Positions 57,949-64,000 of a stretch of 64,000 nucleotides of DNA are shown here, in pieces. Origin of the DNA: an uncultured Hymenobacter sp. (GTDB lineage Bacteria; Bacteroidota; Bacteroidia; Cytophagales; Hymenobacteraceae); NCBI GenBank assembly GCA_913776615.1, contig CAJYPK010000061.1, positions 39,204 to 103,203 on the forward strand, in the 5' to 3' direction. Within the stretch, counting starts at the first letter, position 1, and every line of letters begins with the position of its first letter. The notes beneath the pieces are model-generated. The model was not told the DNA's origin. It saw only the letters and a list, made by a program, of their open reading frames with translations, and made no database searches. The position numbers were made by a program, and so were the translations under genes.

Positions 57949-58968
57949 TTATTGAGATTTAATTCTCCGATTATCAGGATTAATTTGCTCTCCCACGCTT
58001 ACCCTTATGGTAATTGTGTGCTTTGGGAGAAGTTGAATATTGTCAGGAAATGTTTCATTACTAATTTCCTTTATTCGCTTGACAAGTTCATTAACCTCCT
58101 TTTCGTCACCAGTTAAAATACCATTAACGAGTTTATTGCTGTCAAAATTTGAGCTAGTTCTGCTGTTTTTTTCAACCAGCCTCTGTTGTTGTAAGAATCT
58201 GTCATTATCAGAAAAGTTCATAGCAATAAACCAACCTAATGGAAAGGTAGAATTCAAAATTCCAGCATGAACTTGGCCGAAACTTGGATTGGCGTTATCA
58301 GTATCAGTAAGGAAGATACCCGCCTTCAATGTTTCTGCGCCGGTCACTAATTCCTTATATATTTCAAGCCCACTTGTAAAGTCAAAAATCTGCTTTGAGA
58401 GCGTTGTGTTCCGCAAGTAGGCTAGCTTGACTTTTGTGTCATCATCAACCCCATCTGGTCTTGGGCAAAACAGAAGATATTTTAAATAGTTGTCTCCTAG
58501 TAATTTATTCATTAGGTCAATACGCGCTTTCTGATTTTTATCAAAGCTTGTGAACCCAGATGACTCAGGATAAGTAAGCGGAGTTATACTTTTTGGAAAT
58601 AACCTTTTAGCTTGTAATAGATAAGGCCGAGTCCACGATAGACTGGGCTCAATTTTATTATCAAAAACTAATCGTAGGCCAATATCACTTTGTGATATAT
58701 AACGCTCATGTGCTGGGTTAAACTCAATAGTTTCGATATAAAGATTTACACCGAATAAACCATCCTCACTTTTTAAATCATTCTGTAACTGCTCAAAAGT
58801 GTAATTGATTTTCCCATCTGCCTGAGTTTCCTCATCCAGCATATCGCATAACAACGAAGTCAAAGACGGCTCACTCCACGGCCGTTTACGTGTCATTCGG
58901 GAAGACACTACTTTATCAATCTCATCAAAATGCTTGATTATACAGCCAAATGCTTTTGGGGTTATCAT
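57949..58968 (-). CDS. Unknown protein with nuclease-like motif, AT-rich cassette gene 1
   Basis: The 339-residue protein contains an acidic residue in ISQSDIGLRLVFDN, followed about 20 residues later by YLLQAKRLFP; this D-x(n)-QxK spacing resembles PD-(D/E)xK nuclease cores. Upstream, SEPSLTSLLCDMLDEE and YTFEQLQNDLK are also conserved-looking. It is AT-rich like its downstream partner and lies between the split gene and rep. A restriction or abortive-infection role is a hypothesis only. Confidence 0.55.
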   Translation of the reverse strand: MITPKAFGCIIKHFDEIDKVVSSRMTRKRPWSEPSLTSLLCDMLDEETQADGKINYTFEQLQNDLKSEDGLFGVNLYIETIEFNPAHERYISQSDIGLRLVFDNKIEPSLSWTRPYLLQAKRLFPKSITPLTYPESSGFTSFDKNQKARIDLMNKLLGDNYLKYLLFCPRPDGVDDDTKVKLAYLRNTTLSKQIFDFTSGLEIYKELVTGAETLKAGIFLTDTDNANPSFGQVHAGILNSTFPLGWFIAMNFSDNDRFLQQQRLVEKNSRTSSNFDSNKLVNGILTGDEKEVNELVKRIKEISNETFPDNIQLLPKHTITIRVSVGEQINPDNRRIKSQ

Positions 58969-58995
58969 GTTTAGCAGAGCCTCTAATGAAGAATA

Positions 58996-60138
58996 TTATA
59001 AATTAAGTGCCTGCTGTACAATTAGCTTCGCCTCAGCGGCTTCCTTTTTTTCATCAATCTTCGCCTGCTTGGCATCTTCCAGCGCTTGCTTGCCGGCCCG
59101 CACGAAGGCCGCATTGCAGTAGCGCAGCTTGTCATCAATATGCCGATTGGAGCGGTTCTTCAGCTCCCAGGCCTTGAGCAGCTCCAGGGCCCCTTCCTGC
59201 TTGAGGATGGGGGCGTACTTGACGATGTTGGCATCGGTCACCTTCCAGTCCCGCAGCCGGGCAATGATGCTGCCGGTGGCCGCGTTTTCCAGCCAGGAGG
59301 CGGGAATGTCTTTCAGCGTGGGTCCTTTTTTCAGCTCGAACCGAAACCGGATAATCTTCTTACGACCCCGGGTGGGCCGGGTAGTTTCGTAGATGGGAGT
59401 GAAAGTGAACTCAAAGTCGGTACCGGCCAACTCCTTCTCCGGCTCCTTCATGGTGTTGGCAATGAGCAGCATGGTATTGGGGTACTTCATCAGCGCCTTG
59501 CCGGTCTTACCCTTCTTTACCTGCCCGCGCTTGTCGTACTCGTACCAGCAATCCATGTACTGCCGATATTCCTCCACCGGCACTTCCCAGTAGCCCTTGT
59601 CCTGCCAGGCGGCCAGGATTTCGAAGAACCGCATGCTATACCAGCTTTTCAGGTTCATGTAGCCATGCAGCGGAAACTTGCTGAAGTGGGCAGCCTTTAC
59701 CAGGTAGGGGGCCAGCTGCGGGTTGAGCAGGATGGTGATGATGCCGTCCTTGTAGCCCACGCGCTGCTCGCGGGTCGTGTCGAGCAGGTGCCGGAAGTAC
59801 CATTCCTTCTTTTCTATGCTCTCGAACTCCCACTTCACGTCGGCCAACTCGTAGAGCGCCCCCTTGATTTTCGAATACGCCGTTTCCGGCTCGATGTCGG
59901 TGCCCTCCAGAATGGAGGAGATGTGCAGCTGATAGAAATCTCGCAGCTGGTAATCGTTGTCCCGAATCTGGTCGATAACCCGCGCCATGATGCGCTTGCC
60001 GTACACCGAAATCTTCTTCTGGTGGGCAAACGTGACGTTCCAGTGCTGCTTGACTTCCCCCCGGTATTCGGGCTCGTACTTGAGGTCAAGCTCCAGCATG
60101 GGAGCAGCCGGGACGCGGGAGATACGTTTGTCAGCCAT
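58996..60138 (-). CDS. repA: Plasmid replication initiator (Rep_3-like)
   Basis: The ATG at 60138 (MADKRISRVPAAPMLELDLK) gives 380 residues. Two winged-helix domains are suggested: KISVYGKRIMARVIDQIRDN with DFYQLHISSIL, and then HGYMNLKSWYSMRFFEILAA with VEEYRQYMDCWYEYDKRG. This is the layout of RepB/RepA proteins that bind iterons. It is read away from the iterons 150 bp upstream. The C-terminal Lys/Ala-rich helix is probably flexible. Overall this is the best evidence that the window is a plasmid. Confidence 0.88.
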   Translation of the reverse strand: MADKRISRVPAAPMLELDLKYEPEYRGEVKQHWNVTFAHQKKISVYGKRIMARVIDQIRDNDYQLRDFYQLHISSILEGTDIEPETAYSKIKGALYELADVKWEFESIEKKEWYFRHLLDTTREQRVGYKDGIITILLNPQLAPYLVKAAHFSKFPLHGYMNLKSWYSMRFFEILAAWQDKGYWEVPVEEYRQYMDCWYEYDKRGQVKKGKTGKALMKYPNTMLLIANTMKEPEKELAGTDFEFTFTPIYETTRPTRGRKKIIRFRFELKKGPTLKDIPASWLENAATGSIIARLRDWKVTDANIVKYAPILKQEGALELLKAWELKNRSNRHIDDKLRYCNAAFVRAGKQALEDAKQAKIDEKKEAAEAKLIVQQALNL

Positions 60139-60287
60139 GGAGTTGAGCAGCAGGTAGCGGTGGGAAGCATACGCAAGATATACCAAAACGTCTAAAAAGG
60201 TAAGGTGCCACTTCGCATACCTTACCTTTTGACTTAGTCCGTCGCCGGGTAGCCACCCTTCTGATGTGGCTGGCCACTGCCAGTACT

Positions 60288-60572
60288 ACCTGTCCAAACC
60301 TTAGTTTATTCGCTCAGTGCAGCCAAACTCCACATATCGGGAAAGCAGTGCCCAGGGCCGGACACCTGTCCAAACCTTAGTTTATTCCGCTCGGCAACCA
60401 GCAGCAGTTACCCAAAGCAGACGAGACGATGTGGATAACCCACCTGTCCAAACCTTACTTTTTACCTGTCCAGACCTTACTTTTTGATGGCTAAAACCTG
60501 TCCAGAACTTAGCTTTTGCAACCAGGGCACCTGTCCGAAACTTAGCTTTTACCTGTCCAGAACTTAGCTTTT
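60288..60572. repeat. oriV: Replication origin oriV: seven iterons
   Basis: Seven direct repeats of about 22 bp start ACCTGTCCAAACCTTAG or close variants, at 60288, 60364, 60442, 60464, 60496, 60529 and 60551. The last five are close together and end in CTTTTT or AGCTTTT. They lie directly upstream of rep and are followed by an AT-rich stretch. This is the classic iteron-type origin layout. Confidence 0.93.
60430..60438 (-). promoter_or_regulatory. DnaA box
   Basis: TGTGGATAA on the plus strand is the exact complement of the DnaA box TTATCCACA. It sits between the second and third iterons, as expected in an iteron origin. Confidence 0.85.
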
Positions 60573-61348
60573 GGCCGTTTACTCCTTATAGTAAACTAGT
60601 ATGTTCTTTTTAACTAATCAGTAAAAAACTACTATTTAGTCTGTCGACCAAGAGAAAGCATTTAGGACCGAAGGGATATACCCCACCGGCATATGGGCCG
60701 AAAGGAAAACAAACAACAGAGTTTAAAAAGGTAAAAAACAGGGATTGCACTTTTCTACTTTTTTATACTATTATTACAAGTTAAAGACTCCTTCTTGTAC
60801 TGCTAAAGTACTGGAATAAGTATCAGCAACTCAGAGAATCAGCAGCAGCAACAGTTTCTGGAACACCAATCCCAGCCGGGCAGCCCCTCAATAACCATCC
60901 GGCTGGCAAAATCCTGCCTAAAAACGAAAAAACTAAGCCCTGGGTATGATTATGGCGATATTGACCCAGAAAAACGCTGAGAAGCTGACTTAAAAATGAA
61001 CAAGAGGGAAAAATCAATGCGTGGGCCAACAGCTCAAGCTAAACCATCATAATCTGACACTTTATTTTTTATAAAATTGAATCATTAATTGGTTATAGAA
61101 GTACCAATTAAACGCAATTAAAGTACAAAACAACAGACACTTAGCTATAATGCTTGTCCCCGTGCTGTTGTGCTGAAATTACCAATTATATACTGCGCAT
61201 AATAAGCAGATTTAGATACTCCCAGAAGCTACAATGTGGGTTTTGACCCCGAGCAAGATACCTCATTCGACCAAGCCCGGTTACTGAAAAGGGTTGCGGA
61301 CAGATAATGGTACGTGAGCAAGGAAAAACCCTATCGAATTAGTCAATA
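60573..61348. other. AT-rich unwinding region and intergenic DNA
   Basis: Following the iterons, runs such as AACTACTATTTAGTC and TTTTATACTATTATTAC make a region of low stability suited to strand opening. No convincing gene is found. A weak copy of the leader element lies at 61053-61125. Confidence 0.6.
61053..61125 (+). promoter_or_regulatory. Repeated AT-rich leader element, copy D (divergent)
   Basis: TCTGACACTTTATTTTTTAT followed by AAAATTGAATCATTAATTGG matches the front half of copies A to C, but the second half has drifted. No gene starts close behind; it precedes copy C by about 230 bp. Confidence 0.5.
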
Positions 61349-61412
61349 ATAGACACTTTAATTTAAATAAAATTGAAACATTATTATCGTTTTTAACGTT
61401 TAATTAGTATCC
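61349..61412 (+). promoter_or_regulatory. Repeated AT-rich leader element, copy C
   Basis: ATAGACACTTTAATTTAAAT, AAAATTGAAACATTATTATC and GTTTAATTAGTATCCGCAA, ending 28 bp before the ATG at 61440. Same order of blocks and same distance as copies A and B. Confidence 0.7.
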
Positions 61413-61439
61413 GCAATGCAATAAGATAGTCTTTTGATT

Positions 61440-61784
61440 ATGAGCGCCAAACCCGAAATTATCGAAGAAGCTTACATCATTTTATCGCAGTTAGGAGGTC
61501 GTCGCTTTCTGGTGATGACCGGGGCCGACAAGCTCATGGCCGCCGGCCGGACGGCCAGCAACCCCAATCCCTGGCTGCGGATGGACCTGCGCCGCAACCA
61601 AGCCCAGGTGAACCGTCTGAAAATTACCCTCATGCCCACCGACACATACAAGGTGGAATTCTACCACCAGAAGCTGGTTGACTGGGAACCGGTCATTACC
61701 AACCAGCAGACGTTTGAAATGGTGTACGGGGAGGATTTACCGGCTCTTTTCACTTCGGTCACAGGCTACGATACCCACCTTTAG
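61440..61784 (+). CDS. Small plasmid protein (114 aa)
   Basis: MSAKPEIIEEAYIILSQLGG and RRFLVMTGADKLMAAGRTAS, then KITLMPTDTYKVEFYHQK; the pattern resembles small proteins of unknown function common on Bacteroidota mobile elements. It is the first gene after leader copy C and heads a run of closely spaced small genes. No membrane segment or catalytic motif. Function unknown. Confidence 0.7.
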   Translation: MSAKPEIIEEAYIILSQLGGRRFLVMTGADKLMAAGRTASNPNPWLRMDLRRNQAQVNRLKITLMPTDTYKVEFYHQKLVDWEPVITNQQTFEMVYGEDLPALFTSVTGYDTHL

Positions 61785-61794
61785 CCCCTGCCTG

Positions 61795-62085
61795 ATGCGT
61801 GCCAGAGAAGCCCCCACCATCATCCAGCTGGGCTGGAACCAGTATCGCAGCCGGGTTATCGCCGCCATTACCGACGTGGAAATGCTAATGCAGCAGCTGG
61901 GTAAAGGCCTCGACTGCGACGGCCTGACTGCCGAAGTGGCCCTGCGGCTCGGGCTCCGCATCGATACCCAGCCCGATTTCGACGTGCTCAACGCCCTGGT
62001 ACGGGCCGTGCGCCCCATCGGCCGGGAGGCCCTGCGGGCTACCCGGGAAGACCAAGGCGGTCAGTTTTCCTTCCTTCTGCTTTAG
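61795..62085 (+). CDS. Small plasmid protein (96 aa)
   Basis: The ATG at 61795 (MRAREAPTIIQLGWNQYRSR) gives 96 residues, helical, soluble. It follows the previous gene by 10 bp and precedes the next by 10 bp, so it belongs to the same operon. No family is recognised. Confidence 0.6.
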   Translation: MRAREAPTIIQLGWNQYRSRVIAAITDVEMLMQQLGKGLDCDGLTAEVALRLGLRIDTQPDFDVLNALVRAVRPIGREALRATREDQGGQFSFLLL

Positions 62086-62095
62086 CCCTGATGCC

Positions 62096-62428
62096 ATGCC
62101 CCAGTTCCAGGATTTAGTTGTTGGCGAGGCCGTATATTATGCCCGGGAGCGGGCCGTGGGCCTGATTTACACCACTTATGAGCGGGGCCGCCACAAGCGC
62201 CCCGGCGTGCAGCTGCTGCTCAGCGACGGCCGCGACCTGAGCGGCTTCAGCGCCGAAGAGGCCGACCAGTTCCTGCAGCCGCTGGGCGATACCGGCCTGC
62301 GCTACGAGTTTGCCAACGTGGGCCAACTGGCTCGCGACTACCAGCGCGGCGTGTTTAGCCAGGCCTTCCATAATGCCCGGGTGCTGCTGATGCGGCAGCT
62401 GGCCAGCACTGAGCCACCCGCGAAGTAG
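62096..62428 (+). CDS. Small plasmid protein (110 aa)
   Basis: MPQFQDLVVGEAVYYARERA, then a beta-rich core (GLIYTTYERGRHKRPGVQLL) and a C-terminal helix. It is probably cytosolic. The spacing of 10 bp and 28 bp to its neighbours marks an operon. Function unknown. Confidence 0.62.
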   Translation: MPQFQDLVVGEAVYYARERAVGLIYTTYERGRHKRPGVQLLLSDGRDLSGFSAEEADQFLQPLGDTGLRYEFANVGQLARDYQRGVFSQAFHNARVLLMRQLASTEPPAK

Positions 62429-62456
62429 CTGTTTTCTCCCTTTTGTTCTGCTTGCC

Positions 62457-62792
62457 ATGCCCCCAACCACTCAGCACCCCCTGAATAGCCCCGTTTTTGC
62501 TCCGCAGCTGGCTTATCTGGCCGTCGAGCAGGAACCCATCGATTCCACCGAAGCGCAGCGTCTGGAGCAGCTGCGGCAGCTTATCGAAGCCGCGCCCGAT
62601 ATGGCCGACCTGCGCGCGTTTGCCGAGCCGGCGCGCCAGGTGCTGGGGCCGGGCTACCGAGTGCATTGCGGCAGCTCGCACGTCTGGATAAAGCGCGACG
62701 AACAGCCCGAGCGCCTGGCCATCGTGGCTGACTGCTACACCACCGCCTACCGCGAGTGGAACAGCCTACTATTAGCTTCTGGAGCAGAATAG
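62457..62792 (+). CDS. Small plasmid protein (111 aa)
   Basis: An acidic helical N-terminal part (STEAQRLEQLRQLIEAAPDM) is followed by a compact alpha/beta piece (GPGYRVHCGSSHVWIKRDEQ). No family is recognised. It is the fourth gene in the run behind leader copy C. Confidence 0.6.
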   Translation: MPPTTQHPLNSPVFAPQLAYLAVEQEPIDSTEAQRLEQLRQLIEAAPDMADLRAFAEPARQVLGPGYRVHCGSSHVWIKRDEQPERLAIVADCYTTAYREWNSLLLASGAE

Positions 62793-62868
62793 CAGCTTAT
62801 AAAAAGTGGTTTTTCAGTTCCGGCTTTACCTTAACTTGCCTCCCTAACGCCTGACTACTCGCCCACGC

Positions 62869-63363
62869 ATGTACAACTTTCAGAGCCTCACGAAAAAGGA
62901 CTGGGCCACCGACTACGGTTTCCGCAAAGCGCTCGAAGCCGACCCCGGCACGATGAAGTTTGCCGGGCAGACCGTGGGAGCCGGCCGCCGGGACATCGTG
63001 GAGTACTGGCAGCGGGAGAAAGACCACTACCGGCTCTGGGAGCTGCTGCTTTACATGGGCAGCCACACCGTGCCGCAGACGGTGGCCTACTTCGACCTGC
63101 CGGCCGACACGGCGGACTTTCTGCGCTGGGTCTACAATGAGGTATCCCACGAGCAGCGAGAGCAGGTGGCAGAAATGGTGCAGGGCTTCGCCAGCGGCTT
63201 CGACCAGATGAATTTCTTCCCCTACGCCGAGCTATACGCTGTCTGGCAGCGAACCGACGAGCGCCAGGCCCGCGACGGCAACGTGCTCGTGTACCTCGAC
63301 CGCATCACTGAGCCGGATGGGGCGGAGATTGTCCGGTACCAGGCGCCCAGCTTTTTTGAATAG
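62869..63363 (+). CDS. Plasmid protein (164 aa)
   Basis: MYNFQSLTKKDWATDYGFRK leads into a mixed helical protein with VEYWQREKDHYRLWELLLYM and EVSHEQREQVAEMVQGFASG. It is rich in aromatic residues and soluble. Separated by 76 bp from the previous gene, it may have its own start of transcription. Function unknown. Confidence 0.62.
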   Translation: MYNFQSLTKKDWATDYGFRKALEADPGTMKFAGQTVGAGRRDIVEYWQREKDHYRLWELLLYMGSHTVPQTVAYFDLPADTADFLRWVYNEVSHEQREQVAEMVQGFASGFDQMNFFPYAELYAVWQRTDERQARDGNVLVYLDRITEPDGAEIVRYQAPSFFE

Positions 63364-63420
63364 CCCGAACTACGGGGCAGCGGGGGCCGTAATGTTGCAA
63401 AAATTGACTAATCTTTGCTC

Positions 63421-63735
63421 GTGTTAGACCTCTTTGCGGCCCCGGCTATGCTCAAACCAAGTTCCTACAATTCGCTGGCCGAACTCATTCACGCCCTGGG
63501 CATGCGCAGCGACACGGCCCGGCACATCGGCATCTCGCACAACACCCTGAACGTGCGGATGGCCAAGCCCGGCAGCTTCACGCTGGATGAGTTGGTGAAA
63601 GTGGCCGAGCTGGCCAAGTCTGACCTGCTCACCATGACCAAGCTAGCCCAGAAGCAGATGGACAACCCCGTGGAGCCGCCCGCCCCGGCGCTGGGCCGGC
63701 CGCGCTTCAAGAAGCACCAGCCAGACGCCAGCTAG
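63421..63735 (+). CDS. Small helix-turn-helix DNA-binding protein
   Basis: Either the GTG at 63421 or the ATG at 63448 (MLKPSSYNSLAELIHALGMR) starts a protein of 104 or 95 residues. The segment SDTARHIGISHNTLNVRMAK followed by LDELVKVAELAKSDLLTMTK resembles an XRE-type helix-turn-helix. A basic tail with RPRFKKHQPDAS follows. Likely a plasmid regulator. Confidence 0.65.
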   Translation: MLDLFAAPAMLKPSSYNSLAELIHALGMRSDTARHIGISHNTLNVRMAKPGSFTLDELVKVAELAKSDLLTMTKLAQKQMDNPVEPPAPALGRPRFKKHQPDAS

Positions 63736-63886
63736 CTTTTAGTCAGTAAACGACTAGCTCAGGTAGTAACTGCACTACCATTCGTAGCCAGCTGCTGCAC
63801 TTCACCGCCGACTTTTTACCACTCGTCCTTTTTTCCCCGAAGGGCTCCTCTGGCTTGGTAGTTTCGCTGCGTACTAGCTACCCAGT

Positions 63887-64000
63887 ATGAAGCTTATTAT
63901 CGTCGAAAGTCCCAACAAGATTAAGAAAATCAAGGGCTACGCGGGACCCGACTATGAGGTGGCGGCCTCGGTGGGCCACATTCGGGATTTGCCCGTGGGC
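63887..64000 (+). CDS. DNA topoisomerase, N-terminal part (toprim), cut by the window edge
   Basis: The 38 codons present (MKLIIVESPNKIKKIKGYAG, then DYEVAASVGHIRDLPVG) match the start of the toprim domain of type IA topoisomerases, including the catalytic Glu in VESPNK. Plasmid-borne topoisomerases help resolve or transfer plasmid DNA. Topo I versus III cannot be told from this piece. Confidence 0.87.
   Translation, partial: MKLIIVESPNKIKKIKGYAGPDYEVAASVGHIRDLPVG

Noticed and set aside
60823..61029. 68-residue minus-strand frame near oriV
   Set aside because: No partner context, poor composition, and it sits in the AT-rich intergenic region.

Overview
This window looks like most of a conjugative plasmid, or plasmid-like replicon, from a GC-rich member of the Bacteroidota, most likely Hymenobacter or a close relative. 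The genus is inferred from gene content and base composition; no rRNA or housekeeping gene is present to confirm it. Three things support the call. There is a Bacteroidota-type transfer operon (TraE/TraF/TraG-VirB4/TraJ/TraK). There is a Rep_3-like initiator next to seven iterons and a perfect DnaA box. Starts generally lack Shine-Dalgarno sequences, and LytS/LytTR, YncE and CzcA-TolC fusion genes are present. The left edge cuts traK and the right edge cuts a topoisomerase gene.

Layout. 1-7.1 kb: leftward type IV secretion operon. 7.5-15.9 kb: regulatory and redox cargo lying between traB/parA and the rest of tra (LytS/LytTR pair, ECF sigma factor, diheme cytochrome c, alpha/beta hydrolase, and a second kinase/regulator pair). 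16.0-17.6 kb: TraB-like protein and ParA. 17.6-18.3 kb: AT-rich repeat tract followed by nested palindromes, the best oriT candidate. 18.3-21.7 kb: relaxosome protein, relaxase and coupling protein. 21.7-22.9 kb: a small mercury-type operon (ArsR regulator, MerTP, GDCCVxC protein). 23.1-27.9 kb: a DUF4099/DUF3945-type protein, a toprim primase-like protein and a Cys-rich protein. 28.4-40.0 kb: metal island whose main part is one long leftward operon (DUF6660, CzcA-TolC fusion, CzcB, NicO-like, CPC-type P1B ATPase, DUF305 lipoprotein, ZIP, small ORF). 40.1-41.2 kb: Fic protein with a partner gene. 41.5-45.2 kb: ArdC anti-restriction gene and small plasmid genes, one of them frameshifted. 45.3-57.1 kb: a gene split by a 10.3 kb transposon with 38-bp terminal inverted repeats and a 6-bp target duplication; it carries a truncated Tn3-type transposase, another LytS/LytTR pair, a DUF305 protein, two YncE beta-propellers, DUF202, a metallo-hydrolase, a YeiH exporter and a LysR regulator. 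57.1-59.0 kb: two AT-rich genes of unknown function, possibly defensive. 59.0-60.6 kb: rep and oriV. 61.0-64 kb: repeated leader elements, a run of small plasmid genes and a topoisomerase start.

How it works together: the rep/iteron block replicates the plasmid and ParA may help partition it. The relaxase nicks at the proposed oriT, the coupling protein passes DNA to the Tra channel, and ArdC and the small genes may protect or establish incoming DNA. The cargo mostly handles metals (Zn/Cd/Co/Ni, Hg) and periplasmic redox or signalling. The most notable observations are the intact transposon boundaries that allow the disrupted gene to be rebuilt, an AT-rich leader sequence repeated upstream of three gene groups, the nested-palindrome oriT candidate, and the AT-rich two-gene cassette.
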